Positions 9,901-17,220 of a stretch of DNA of 62,642 bases are shown here, piece after piece; position 1 is the stretch's first letter, and the number at the start of each line of letters is the position of its first letter. The stretch is from Micromonospora wenchangensis (GTDB lineage: Bacteria; Actinomycetota; Actinomycetes; Mycobacteriales; Micromonosporaceae), in assembly GCF_002210435.1 (NCBI RefSeq), contig NZ_MZMV01000042.1:1-62642 (forward strand), given 5' to 3'. The notes below the pieces were generated by a model. That model did no database searches. It worked only from the letters and a program-made list of their open reading frames with translations, and was not told the DNA's origin. Made by a program: the position numbers and the translations under genes.

Positions 9901-11435
9901 CCACCATCCGGCTCGACCCGGACGTCGAGGCGGTGCTCGGTGAGCTGCGGCTGGTGCCGGCGGCCGGGCAGGACGGCTTCCTGGTGGAGGCGACCCGCAC
10001 GGCGGAGGGGATGCGGATCCTCGGCGGCCTGCGGATCGGGGCGATCGAGGCGGCCCGGGTCGGCTTCGACATCGGCACGTTCCTGTCCGGCGGCACTGCC
10101 GACTTCACCGCCGGTGGGCTCAGCGTCGACTTCCTCGACCACGGTGGGCTGCGGCTCAACCTGGCGCAGCCCACGCTGACCGCGATCAGCGCCCAGGTCA
10201 CCGCCGACCCGCGCCGGCAACTGCTGTTCCTCGGCGCGCCGACCGGCCGCCCCGAGTACGGGCTGCGGTTCACCTCGATCGGTTACGAGCAGGACCCGGC
10301 CGGGCCGGACGGCACGGCGGCCCCCGGCCGGCGGATCGCCGTACGCGGTGGCGAGGTGACCGGGTTGACCTTCGCCGACAGCGGCCTCGGGTTGTACGTC
10401 TTCGTCGAACAGGGGCTCCTCGGCGACCTCACCCACGACCTGACCAGCGGCTCGGGTGAGCTGCCGTCGCTGGACATCCGCAACGCCCGGTTCGTGCTGG
10501 ACCTGGCCACCATGCTCGGTGGCGGCTCCGCGGTCCCGGCCCCGCCGCCCGCCCGGACGACCAGCGCGCAGCGGCGGGCGGCGCTGGCCGGGAAGTGGGA
10601 CGCGCTGGTACGGGCGCTGGACGCCTACCGCATCGGCGAGGTGCTGGACAGCCTCAACGGGCACATCGACTTCGACGTCACCCACGACGGGTTCCTGTGG
10701 GGCGAGCGGAGCTGGGAGGTGCGGCTGGCGTTGCGCGACGGGGCGGTGGACTACCGGCGGCTCACCGGCGCGCTGCCGTGGTGGACGCCGGGCCGGTTCA
10801 TCGTCGAGGGCGACGACCTGGTCTACCGGGTGCACCTGCCCAGCGTCGCGCCGGAGGGCGCGCCCCCGCCGGACAGCGACGTCGACGTCCTGCGGTGGCA
10901 GCTCGACACCGGCGAGGTCAGCCAGGCCCGCACCGATCACCTGGTACGGCTCAACCGGCTGCTGCGACCGACCGCCGCCTCCCGTGACGACCTGCTGCAC
11001 ACCATCGCCGATGTGCAGAGCGACGAGCCGTCGACCGGTCCGCCCGGCCTGCTGGCGATCGGCAACGTCGACGTGGACCTGTCGGTCAACAACCCCCGGG
11101 AGATCACCCTGCCGCTGGGCGGCAGCAACGAGATCGTGCTGGCCCCCGACGCGCTGGTGCACCTCGCCGTCGGCGGCGGGGTACGCCGGGCCGCCGGTGG
11201 CGTCGGCCGGCCGGGCCGGCTGCGGCCAGTGTCGTTGCAGAGCGCCACGGTGGCCCGGGTGAACCTGCTCTTCGACGGGCTCGGCCTGTCCACCGGGCAG
11301 ATCCGGATCACCGAACTGACCGACTGCACCGTCGACTTCAGCGGGTTGGACCCGCTGTTGATGCAGGGCCGGATCACCCGGGCCGTGGCGGAACGGATCC
11401 GCTGGCGGCGTCCCACCTCTGGAGGCACCCCGTGA
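3912..11435 (+). CDS. Giant eCIS core-domain (DUF4157) protein with long beta-rich repeat region
   Basis: About 2507 residues from the GTG at 3912 (GTGA overlap); a GTG at 3903 would add three residues. Residues ~30-105 resemble the eCIS core domain DUF4157, with the zincin-like motif HELGH at ~92-96. Residues ~150-760 are helical, with two copies of a module around 'GLFDWAIRDHEARFAYLLLRSLPLA' and 'GLTDWAVNPREAWLAFQLVRSLPVA'. Residues ~800-2450 are repetitive beta-strand-rich sequence with recurrent 'I-x-x-G-L-x-L-x-x-V-x-L' strands, reminiscent of AsmA/TAM-like beta-grooves or beta-helices; a short coiled coil lies near 1110-1180 (ERESLRLRRD region). Most DUF4157 proteins are eCIS cargo. The size suggests a toxin or structural/tape-like part, but neither is shown. 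Largest gene in the window. Confidence 0.85.
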   Translation: MTAPGPAAQRAPVPATEPAATRDDALATLTRDLVDRYAPALGLRPDAVRVRLGGDGRRAANHGARGLLADQVVHLAPGFDPSRAAGRALLVHELGHLAQAGGTTAYPGRQVTDPEAEARALADAAAAGRALWRPVAWLPAGAVAADTGAVATPPRPATPPAPDRAPAGEATTGPLEAELGALVDRRYRAERARMIDLLDGLWVSGDDVRGCLRILDTLPFVVARSLVHSLPAPRRTDLSRNLDDDHHRAYPRAALAALGGQTPYLLRVLEADNVHGLDTDGLDPVQRRTALTVLRALRTSVLRELLAGDRKAQFRALLAERPRAGSDADALREQVTALGGASADDERLDRDTDLATRLRQVQRSIDDRRADDALRQLADLAPAAPTAGTPATTAPAAAGPPEPGPRLRYAVRQLDDAGHLDTLLDQVPWEEKRVDAPLGPRLLVVLAARAEHRNLARVEGLLSYGLFDWAIRDHEARFAYLLLRSLPLATQDRWRQLDQGSWFDRLEENIPAADVLGGGYTGVGTLAEPLQRRRRSAGQVDADRLVADIHRTVQGGLDGVNAVELVRRLIGYDRPTGATAGPDARGREALRTAVHRLDALRDLDRIVAALPDAYLTHEMWRAELLDLFALRDPAHLQRQARGLLAIGLTDWAVNPREAWLAFQLVRSLPVADQTRLAAEDPDRWARMQSGMTPQMRASLAVTAISGPRRVEARDQLRDRLRDDRLWRAGRVTELRSLIVQAYALDDRRWVFLRSREVRADLLPDLATLVAELRLYHATRRPTFDPESLRTDGTPTVVGDLARLVAVGLKLLFLSRTGLSLFTDEVTVDEFDLHDAQWISGDLGGARLRDTDRERANRLSLSLDARQGVLRIRLPRLEIDGVNRTFTGSSLRTGRITLTDLDIVASFSDRGYERPVGAQAGMGALSVSDVVYASDGLPGGLLGLTRFGLSTLAFRAGATGQENVTEPGRHGWVGIPIIDPLIHLLHNVISFYGGLPFLSKISDALLAPYTAGAPFLAQQFTSLTAGEIFTPLANAAIGLLTDGVFRPPRTVGERVTDAVEMMHSLRVSFSSATAEGLSFAGLQQVGRIEVGRTLIGVATSLPARLRAERESLRLRRDTATGTRRTALDERLRAVDSQLTALEPAERELDRLEARHRWHAESLSEAERRRLVELSDQLRQSVGGSIDVGGIRVTGLTGRVEAAGVEIDPIHAEASLPSRAGEYLPDDELITRFRRDRVPADAATTARGSTGSATLTGVRLLPGPAGAPALRLTAGDLPTRADVAAQLAALPDEPRWAQRRAELTGWLTDLDRLRELESLSAEPVDPAGRYLPGHRTRAQEQELQLLRERARRYFGVTVGGLSVGGLDVTLDPATLGVQVRLAELTATDVRAGATAVERLAASRLRVRADLDAVGGGRLPAELAGPAAAQGLPVGRTAVGFGVGELSVTGFSGPGVEARRIAFTAPARAGGTPGEAIHGRVLPDGDDLRLPDLVVEQTELTGLALNSPGRSVYARGSTRIGRMSLDVRVRTGATATGRQVRSALVRNLVIERIDADRIGMDVTDPAPGMSVEVVSGALVGVRLRDLEVDLTGEELTYSGRLTVGQLDRLRFSVVSRAVQGGPTTITGTVAGRPAAPDAASVTVDLIRSGPHQVDPVTGRIVSDPTDSQRIQLDGLTLTDTTLRTPDGAVTVRRAGLGGRLVTERAGGLRFEDVGPARIELGAIDWRAGDGRIVSQGPTVLDGLTASGRWDSTPEQRDAAGRVVPATAALHLERLRIARITGRDLRYRDGVLDVGLGRPEPTPAGEPDRPPLEILDVDLRGLRWSAAAGVTAGRLTTGVTRVEIAGRIDAALHVDGALWAAQLTLAFGRGGRIQARVVGGEGHLGVGPRPGEHDQHVGIQGLDTGVVAIGPDHIEIGPDGQPGLSLATISVDALNWQGAALGLRIPPGAGAISLLGISVRARVDLWPAGTPGGRFRRLLLRELVVQQTRASGLLVDLHDGTTIRLDPDVEAVLGELRLVPAAGQDGFLVEATRTAEGMRILGGLRIGAIEAARVGFDIGTFLSGGTADFTAGGLSVDFLDHGGLRLNLAQPTLTAISAQVTADPRRQLLFLGAPTGRPEYGLRFTSIGYEQDPAGPDGTAAPGRRIAVRGGEVTGLTFADSGLGLYVFVEQGLLGDLTHDLTSGSGELPSLDIRNARFVLDLATMLGGGSAVPAPPPARTTSAQRRAALAGKWDALVRALDAYRIGEVLDSLNGHIDFDVTHDGFLWGERSWEVRLALRDGAVDYRRLTGALPWWTPGRFIVEGDDLVYRVHLPSVAPEGAPPPDSDVDVLRWQLDTGEVSQARTDHLVRLNRLLRPTAASRDDLLHTIADVQSDEPSTGPPGLLAIGNVDVDLSVNNPREITLPLGGSNEIVLAPDALVHLAVGGGVRRAAGGVGRPGRLRPVSLQSATVARVNLLFDGLGLSTGQIRITELTDCTVDFSGLDPLLMQGRITRAVAERIRWRRPTSGGTP

Positions 11436-12076
11436 CCAGTCCCCTGAGCCCCCGTCTGCTGCGTGCCGGCCTGGTCGTGCTCGACCCGGACAGCGGGCGC
11501 AGCCGCCGGGTGATCACGCTCCAGTACAACCCGGACGCGCTGACCCGCGGTTTCCAGCTCAAGACCGCCGGGGCCGAGGGTGGGGCCCGGGGCGAGGCGC
11601 TGCGGATCACCGGCCCGCCGGTGCAGACGCTCACCCTGGAGGCCGACCTCGACGCCGCCGACCAGCTCACCGACCCGCAGACGGTGGAGCTGGGGCTGAC
11701 CGCCCAGCTTGCCGCCCTGGAGTCGCTGGCCTACCCCAGCCTGGCCGCCGTGCAGGACGCGGCGGCGCTGCTGGCCGCCGGAACCCTGGAGGTGGTGCCG
11801 CCGCCGGCGCCACTGGTGCTGCTGGCCTTCGGACGACGCCGGCTCTGGCCGGTACGGATCACCGAGTTGACCATCACCGAGGAGGCGTTCGACCCGATGC
11901 TGAACCCGATCCGCGCCAAGATCCGGCTGGGTCTGCGGGTGCTGACCGTCAACGACGTTGGCACCGACGGCCGGGCCGGCGGCCTGGCCATGGCCGCCCA
12001 CCAGCAGCTCGAACAGCTCGCCGGCCGGGCCCGCGGCGGACGGCTGGCCGACCTCGGCATCGACCGGCTGCCATGA
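11432..12076 (+). CDS. CIS tube-initiator/baseplate protein (Pvc7/Afp7-like N-terminal domain)
   Basis: 214 residues, start GTG at 11432 with a GGAGG ribosome site ~7 nt upstream, overlapping the previous stop. The N-terminal part, 'ITLQYNPDALTRGFQ' followed by a long beta segment with 'VQTLTLEADLDAADQL', is the signature of the contractile-injection-system tube protein N-terminal domain (Pvc7/Afp7, T4 gp53-like), which connects the inner tube to the hub. In Afp7/Pvc7 a LysM domain follows on the same chain. Here that part is a separate gene directly downstream. Confident on family. Confidence 0.88.
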   Translation: MTSPLSPRLLRAGLVVLDPDSGRSRRVITLQYNPDALTRGFQLKTAGAEGGARGEALRITGPPVQTLTLEADLDAADQLTDPQTVELGLTAQLAALESLAYPSLAAVQDAAALLAAGTLEVVPPPAPLVLLAFGRRRLWPVRITELTITEEAFDPMLNPIRAKIRLGLRVLTVNDVGTDGRAGGLAMAAHQQLEQLAGRARGGRLADLGIDRLP

Positions 12077-12495
12077 GCGACCCGACCGACACCGACCCGG
12101 CCCTGGTGGCCGTGCAGAGCCGGGTCGCGGAGACCCTCTTCGCCGCCACCGGCGCGGGGGGCGTCGGCACGCCGGCCCCCGGGGCGGTGGCCCCGGACAG
12201 CCGGTACGCCGCCGTGGGCACCACGGTCACCGTCGACCCGGACACCGGCGAGGAGATCGTGCACCTGCGTCGCCGGTTCGTGCCGCCCGCCGAGCGGCTC
12301 GCCACCGCCGGCTGGGAACCGGTCGCCGACGGGGACCGGGTCGACCTGCTGGCCGCCCGTACGGTCGGCGATCCCACCGCGTTCTGGCAGCTCTGCGACG
12401 CCAACGGGGTGTTCGACCCGGCGGAGCTGACCCGTCCCGGCCAGGTGGTCCGGGTGGCCCTGCCCGAGGGGTTCCCGGGGAGCCTCGATGCCTAG
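12073..12495 (+). CDS. LysM-like/tail protein X-type eCIS protein
   Basis: 140 residues, ATGA overlap with the gene before. The C-terminal ~60 residues (DRVDLLAARTVGDPTAFWQL ... LTRPGQVVRVALP) have the beta-alpha-alpha-beta LysM pattern, as in phage tail protein X and the C-terminal part of Afp7/Pvc7. Residues 1-70 are a low-complexity lead and a short beta segment. It probably completes the tube-hub joint with the preceding protein. Its last 8 bases overlap the start of the hub gene. Confidence 0.8.
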   Translation: MSDPTDTDPALVAVQSRVAETLFAATGAGGVGTPAPGAVAPDSRYAAVGTTVTVDPDTGEEIVHLRRRFVPPAERLATAGWEPVADGDRVDLLAARTVGDPTAFWQLCDANGVFDPAELTRPGQVVRVALPEGFPGSLDA

Positions 12496-13639
12496 CGGGG
12501 TGCGGTTGCAGGTGCTGATCGGGCCGCTGACCTTCCGGCCGGCCCCGATGGAGCTGGTGGCGGCGGTGCAGGAGGCGCAGGTCACCCAGAACGCCGGGCA
12601 ACGTTCGGGGTTCCAGCTGCGGCTCGCGCTGGGCCGGGGGTCGCTGGTGGAGCGGATGCTCGCCGACGGCAGCCTGGACCCGCCGACCCGGGTGCTGCTG
12701 GTGCTGCACGTCGACGGGCGGCCGCAGGTGCTCTCCGACGGGGTGGTGACCCGGCACGACGTGGCCAGCAGCAACGACGCGGGCGCGTCGACGCTCACCC
12801 TCACCGGGGTGGACGTCAGCCAGATGATGGATCTGATCGACCTGTCGGACCTGCCGATGCCGATGCCGGCGGAGGCCCGGGTGCTGACCCTGCTCGCCCC
12901 GTTCGCCGCGTACGGGGTGGTGCCGATGGTGGTGCCCAGCGTGCTGGTGTTCGCGCCGAACCCGGTGCAGCGGATCCCGGCGGTACGCGGCACCACCTTC
13001 GCGTACGTGTCGCAGCTCGCCGACGAGGTGGGCTACACGTTCTACCTGGAGCCGGGGCCGACCCCGGGGATGAACACCGCCTACTGGGGGCCGGAGGTGC
13101 GCGCCGGTCAGCCCCAGCCGGCGTTGACGGTCAACGCCGACGCGGGCTCCAACGTGGAGTCGCTGTCGTTCTCCTTCGACGGGGTGCAGAAGACGGTCTA
13201 CCTGCTCACCGCGTTCCCCGAGCAGGTACGGGTGCCGATTCCGCTGCCGGTGCCGGACGTCAGCCCGCTCAACCCGCCGCTGGGCCGCAAGATCCCGATT
13301 CCGCTGTCGTACCGGCGGATGAACGTCGGGCGGTCCAACCCCGACGGCACCGACGACGCCACCGCCCGGATGGACGTCGTGCAGACCCTCGCCCGGGGCC
13401 TGGCCCGGGCCGCCCAGTCGGCGAACGTGATCACCGGGTCCGGCTCGCTGGACGTGCTGCGCTACGGCGGGCTGCTGCGCTGCCGCCGGCTGGTCGGCGT
13501 ACGCGGGGCGGGCCGCGCCTACGACGGCGAGTACGTGGTGCGCAGCGTGACCACGACGGTCAGGGCGGGCGAGGTCAAGCAGCGGTTCACCCTCGGCCGC
13601 AACGCCCAGGTCTCCACCTCCGGAAGGGCACAACCATGA
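12488..13639 (+). CDS. Phage late-control D / gp27-like hub protein of eCIS
   Basis: 383 residues. The layout matches the gpD/VgrG N-terminal hub: an N-terminal barrel, 'VTLT-like' middle with 'GVDVSQMMDLIDLSDL', 'RGTTFAYVSQLADEVGYTFY', then 'RSVTTTVRAGEVKQRFTLGRN', a typical closing strand of these hubs. It would form the trimeric hub under the tube. In PVC this domain is fused to the spike OB-fold as Pvc8. Here hub (this gene) and spike base (next gene) are separate. ATG at 12488 lies inside the previous coding end with GGGGAG upstream. Confidence 0.88.
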   Translation: MPSGVRLQVLIGPLTFRPAPMELVAAVQEAQVTQNAGQRSGFQLRLALGRGSLVERMLADGSLDPPTRVLLVLHVDGRPQVLSDGVVTRHDVASSNDAGASTLTLTGVDVSQMMDLIDLSDLPMPMPAEARVLTLLAPFAAYGVVPMVVPSVLVFAPNPVQRIPAVRGTTFAYVSQLADEVGYTFYLEPGPTPGMNTAYWGPEVRAGQPQPALTVNADAGSNVESLSFSFDGVQKTVYLLTAFPEQVRVPIPLPVPDVSPLNPPLGRKIPIPLSYRRMNVGRSNPDGTDDATARMDVVQTLARGLARAAQSANVITGSGSLDVLRYGGLLRCRRLVGVRGAGRAYDGEYVVRSVTTTVRAGEVKQRFTLGRNAQVSTSGRAQP

Positions 13640-14142
13640 CGACGAGGTACTACGGCAAGTATCGCGGCACGGTGGTCAACCACCTCGACCCGTTGCAGCA
13701 GGGGCGCATCCAGGTGACCGTCCCGGACGTCACGCTCCCCCCGTCGAGCTGGGCGATGCCCTGCTTCCCGCTCGCCGGCATCCAGGCCGGCATGTTCGCC
13801 GTGCCGTTGCCGGGCACCGGGGTGTGGGTGGAGTTCGAGCAGGGCGACGCCGACCATCCGATCTGGACGGGCTGCTGGTACGGCTCCAAGGCGGAGATCC
13901 CGGCGCTGGTGTCGTCGGCCCCGCCACCCACCCCACCGATCGTGTTGCAGACCCCCGGCCAGGCCACCCTGATGATCTCCGACGCTCCCGGCCCGACCGG
14001 CGGCATCCTGCTCAAGACGCTGACCGGGGCGATGATCTCGATCAACGACACCGGGATCATCATCTCCAACGGCAAGGGCGCCTCCATCACCCTGGTCGGG
14101 CCGACCGTCGCGGTCAACCAGACCGCGTTGACGGTGACCTGA
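13636..14142 (+). CDS. Phage baseplate assembly protein V / gp5-like spike protein
   Basis: 168 residues. The sequence GRIQVTVPDV near residue 26, then 'WAMPCFPLAG', 'MFAVPLPGTGVWVEFEQGD' and 'HPIWTGCWYG' make the OB-fold of gp5/gpV/VgrG spike bases. Residues ~95-168 are short beta repeats (QATLMISD, GGILLKTLTGAMISINDTGI) expected for the triple-stranded beta-prism needle. A good ribosome site (GGAAGGG) precedes the ATG; ATGA-type overlaps with both neighbours. It acts with the PAAR-like tip encoded next. Confidence 0.92.
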   Translation: MTTRYYGKYRGTVVNHLDPLQQGRIQVTVPDVTLPPSSWAMPCFPLAGIQAGMFAVPLPGTGVWVEFEQGDADHPIWTGCWYGSKAEIPALVSSAPPPTPPIVLQTPGQATLMISDAPGPTGGILLKTLTGAMISINDTGIIISNGKGASITLVGPTVAVNQTALTVT

Positions 14143-14486
14143 TGCCCGGCCCGCTGCTGCACGTCGGGGCGGTGCTGACCTGCCCGCACACCGGCCCGGT
14201 CACCCCGCAGACCGGCAACGCGCGGGTGCTGGTGGGCGGCCTGCCGGTGGTCACCGCCACCGACGCGTACCCGGTCACCGGGTGCACCTTCCAGGTGCCG
14301 GTGGGCGCGGGCACCAAACCGCAGCCCTGCGTCCAGCTCCGGTGGACCACCCCGGCGGCCCGGGTACTGGTCAACGGGCAGCCGCCGGTGCTCGGCACCA
14401 GCGTCGGGCTCGGGGTCAGCGCGGAGGGCATCCCGCAGGGGCCGCCGACGGTGGCCGGCGTCCAGGTCCGGGCGGTGGCGTCATGA
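14142..14486 (+). CDS. PAAR-like spike tip protein (Pvc10-like)
   Basis: 114 residues from the ATG at 14142, overlapping the previous stop. It has the short PAAR-like pattern: 'LLHVGAVLTCPHTG', 'ARVLVGGLPVVTATD', 'VTGCTF', a mid region with Cys (KPQPCVQLRW), 'ARVLVNGQPPVL'. The Cys and His residues (C at 'LTCPH', 'VTGCTF', 'QPCV') could bind a metal as in PAAR tips. It would sharpen the needle. Ends in an ATGA overlap with the gp25 gene. The full length is much like other eCIS PAAR-like proteins. Confidence 0.85.
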   Translation: MPGPLLHVGAVLTCPHTGPVTPQTGNARVLVGGLPVVTATDAYPVTGCTFQVPVGAGTKPQPCVQLRWTTPAARVLVNGQPPVLGTSVGLGVSAEGIPQGPPTVAGVQVRAVAS

Positions 14487-14845
14487 CGTACCCGGCGTTT
14501 CCGTGGCGGCCGGACAACCGGGGCCGCTCCGGGCTGGCCGGCCCGGAGCGGCACGTCGCCGACCTGGTGGAGGCGGTGCTGTTCACCGCGCCCGGGGAGC
14601 GGGTCAACCGGCCCGACTTCGGCGCCGGCCTCGGCCAACTGCTGTTCGCCCCGGTCGACGACGCGGTGGTGGGCACCGCCGAGTTGCAGGCCCGCAGCGC
14701 GTTGCAGCGGTGGCTCGGCGAGCTGATCGAGGTCGACGACGTCCGCGTCGACCTGGCCGAGGCGGCGGTGCGGGTGCACGTCGGGTACCGGCTGCGGGCC
14801 ACCGGCCGCCCGGCGCAGGTGTCGGTGGAGAGGGGTGCGGGATGA
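14483..14845 (+). CDS. gp25-like baseplate wedge protein (Pvc9-like)
   Basis: 120 residues. Typical gp25/IraD-like features: 'HVADLVEAVLFTAPGERVNRPDFG' then 'LGQLLF', 'ELQARSALQRWLGELIEVDDVRV' and a closing beta strand 'VHVGYRLRATG'. gp25 proteins start sheath polymerisation at the baseplate. The ATG at 14483 and stop at 14845 overlap both neighbours by 4 bp. Length and motif order are normal for the family. Confidence 0.94.
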   Translation: MTYPAFPWRPDNRGRSGLAGPERHVADLVEAVLFTAPGERVNRPDFGAGLGQLLFAPVDDAVVGTAELQARSALQRWLGELIEVDDVRVDLAEAAVRVHVGYRLRATGRPAQVSVERGAG

Positions 14846-17220
14846 GCGTGCGCTGCGACGACGACGAGCGGCGGGCCGAGGTGGCCCGGCCGGGCAGCGC
14901 GTTCAACGGCATCGACTGGGTCGAGGTGGACGCCGCCGACCAGCGGCTGCTACACGTCGGTTTCCTGCACCCGCTGCCCGGCCAGGCCGGCGGGGTGCCC
15001 GCCGGTGCGCCGCTGGCGGTCGGCAACGTGGTGGTCGACGGCGGGGTCCGGATCACCGGCGTGCGGGTGCTCAGCGTCACCGCCGCCGGGGCGGAGCTGA
15101 CCGTCCGGGTGGACCGGGCCGGTGACTTCTCCCCGTACACCCTGCGGTTGGTGCGCTCGGCGGTGGACGACCGGGTGCCACCCGGCTTCGACCCGGTGCT
15201 GTCGGCGCAGGATTTCTCGTTCAAGGCCAACTGTCCCAGCGACCTGGACCCGGCGCCGGCCGCCCCGCCGGTGCCGCCACCGCCGGCGACCACCGCGCCG
15301 GCCGACTACCTGGCCAAGGACTACGCCGGGTTCCGGCGGCTGATGCTCGACCGGCTCGCCGCCCTGCCCGGCGGTGCCGACCGGCACCCGGCCGACCCGC
15401 TGGTCACGGTGGTGGAGGCGCTGGCCCACGTGGCCGACCGGCTGTCCTACCGGCAGGACGCCGCCGGCACCGAGGCCTACCTGGGCACCGCCCGCAGCCG
15501 GATCTCGGTACGCCGGCACGCCCGGCTGCTGGACTACGCGGTGCACGACGGCTGCGCGGCGCGCGCCTGGCTCAGCGTACGGGTGGCCGCCGGGTCGGAC
15601 GTGGAGAGCCGGGGCCTGCCCGCCGGGACGCCCGTGCTGGCCGCCGACCGGGCCACCCCTGCGGTACGCCCCGCCGACGCGGCGGCGCTGCTGGCCGGCG
15701 GCGCGACCGGGTTCGAGACGTTGACCCCACTCGCCCCCCGGGCCGCCCGCAACGAGATCGCCCTGTACGTCTGGGGCGGCCGGGACTGCGGCCTGCCCGC
15801 CGGGGCGACCCGGGCCACCCTGGTCGACCTGCCCGCCACCGGCCTGGCCGCCGGTGACCTGCTGCTGCTGGAGGAGGTGCTGTCCCCGCGCACGGGTCGC
15901 CGCGCCGACGCCGACCCCACCCACCGGCAGGTGGTCCGGCTGGTGTCGGTGCGTCCCACCACCGACCCGGTGACCGGGGTGGCCGTGCTGGAGGTCGGGT
16001 GGAGCGCCGCCGACCGGCTGGCCTTCCCGCTGACCGTCACCGCCTCCGTCGCCGGCACGGGCACCGACCACCTGGTGACCTGTGCGGTGGCCCGCGCCAA
16101 CCTGGTGGCCGTGCAGCACGCCAGCGCGGTGTCCGGGCAGCTCCCGCCGGCCGCCGAGCACCGGTGGCGGCCGGTGCTGACCGACGAACCGGTCGCCGCG
16201 GCGGTGCCGTTCACCACCGACACCCCGGCCAGCCAGGCCCTCGACCAGGACCCGCGGGCCGCGGTGCCGCTGATCCGGTTGGAGACCACCGAGGGCAGTT
16301 GGCGGCCCCGCCGGGACCTGCTCAACGCCGACCGCTTCGACCAGGGTTTCGTCCCGGAGCGGGAACGCGACGGCCGGGTGAGCCTGCGCTTCGGCGACGA
16401 CGTGTCGGGACGCCGGCCGCCGGCCGGCACGGTCTTCCAGGTCGCCTGGTGGCGCGGCGGCGGCGCGGCCGGCAACCTCGGCCACGACGCGCTGACCACC
16501 CTGGTCACCGACCGGGTCGGGCTGCTCGCCGCGACCAATCCGCTGCCCGCCGTCGGCGGCACCGACCCGGAGGACGTCGAGCACGCCCGGCAGCACGCCC
16601 CGGTCGCCTTCGCCACCCAGGAACGGGCGGTCACCACCGCCGACTGGGTGGCGGCGGCGCGGCGGCTGCCCGAGGTCGCCAACGCCACCGCCCGGGTCCG
16701 CTGGACCGGTTCCTGGTGGACGGTCTTCCTCACCCTCGACCTGACCGGCGGGCAGCGGCTGGCCGACGAGCCGGAACTGGCCCGCCGGCTGGCCGGGCGG
16801 CTCGACCGGTTCCGCGTCGCCGGGTACGACCTGCAACTGCGTGACCCGGTGGACCTGCCGGTGGAGCTGCGGCTGTGGGTGTGCGTCACCGGCGGCGCGT
16901 TCCGCTCGGACGTGCGCCGGGCTCTGCTGGACCTCTTCTCCGCCCGGGACCTGCCGGACGGGGCGCGCGGTTTCTTCCACCCCGACCGGTTCAGCTTCGG
17001 CACCCCGCTCTACGTCAGCCAACTGCTGGCCGCCGCGGTCGGTGTCCCCGGCGTCACCGACGTGCGGGTGACCGAGCTGCACCCGGTGGGGGTGGCCGCC
17101 GGCGGAGAACTGGACGCCCGGGTGCTGCGGGCCGGCGACACCGAGGTGATCCGCCTCGACAACGATCCCAGCGTGCCGGAGCACGGCATCCTGCACCTCG
17201 ACCTGGTGGGTGGACTGTGA
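14842..17220 (+). CDS. Baseplate J-like wedge protein (Pvc11-like)
   Basis: 792 residues from the ATG at 14842. An N-terminal ~150-residue beta region is followed by 'YLAKDYAGFRRLMLDRLAAL', 'VEALAHVADRLSYRQDAAGTEAYL' and 'SRISVRRHARLLDYAVHDG', which is characteristic of putative baseplate assembly proteins of eCIS and phage-like particles. Later parts include 'LRFGDDVSGRRPPAG' and 'HARQHAPVAFATQERAVTTADW', the gpJ core. It would form the inner wedge with gp25 and the next gene product. Confidence 0.92.
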   Translation: MSVRCDDDERRAEVARPGSAFNGIDWVEVDAADQRLLHVGFLHPLPGQAGGVPAGAPLAVGNVVVDGGVRITGVRVLSVTAAGAELTVRVDRAGDFSPYTLRLVRSAVDDRVPPGFDPVLSAQDFSFKANCPSDLDPAPAAPPVPPPPATTAPADYLAKDYAGFRRLMLDRLAALPGGADRHPADPLVTVVEALAHVADRLSYRQDAAGTEAYLGTARSRISVRRHARLLDYAVHDGCAARAWLSVRVAAGSDVESRGLPAGTPVLAADRATPAVRPADAAALLAGGATGFETLTPLAPRAARNEIALYVWGGRDCGLPAGATRATLVDLPATGLAAGDLLLLEEVLSPRTGRRADADPTHRQVVRLVSVRPTTDPVTGVAVLEVGWSAADRLAFPLTVTASVAGTGTDHLVTCAVARANLVAVQHASAVSGQLPPAAEHRWRPVLTDEPVAAAVPFTTDTPASQALDQDPRAAVPLIRLETTEGSWRPRRDLLNADRFDQGFVPERERDGRVSLRFGDDVSGRRPPAGTVFQVAWWRGGGAAGNLGHDALTTLVTDRVGLLAATNPLPAVGGTDPEDVEHARQHAPVAFATQERAVTTADWVAAARRLPEVANATARVRWTGSWWTVFLTLDLTGGQRLADEPELARRLAGRLDRFRVAGYDLQLRDPVDLPVELRLWVCVTGGAFRSDVRRALLDLFSARDLPDGARGFFHPDRFSFGTPLYVSQLLAAAVGVPGVTDVRVTELHPVGVAAGGELDARVLRAGDTEVIRLDNDPSVPEHGILHLDLVGGL

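Noticed and set aside
7299..11162. Long minus-strand open frame antisense to the giant DUF4157 gene
   Set aside because: Low-complexity Gly/Pro/His/Arg translation typical of antisense frames; no ribosome site or domain.
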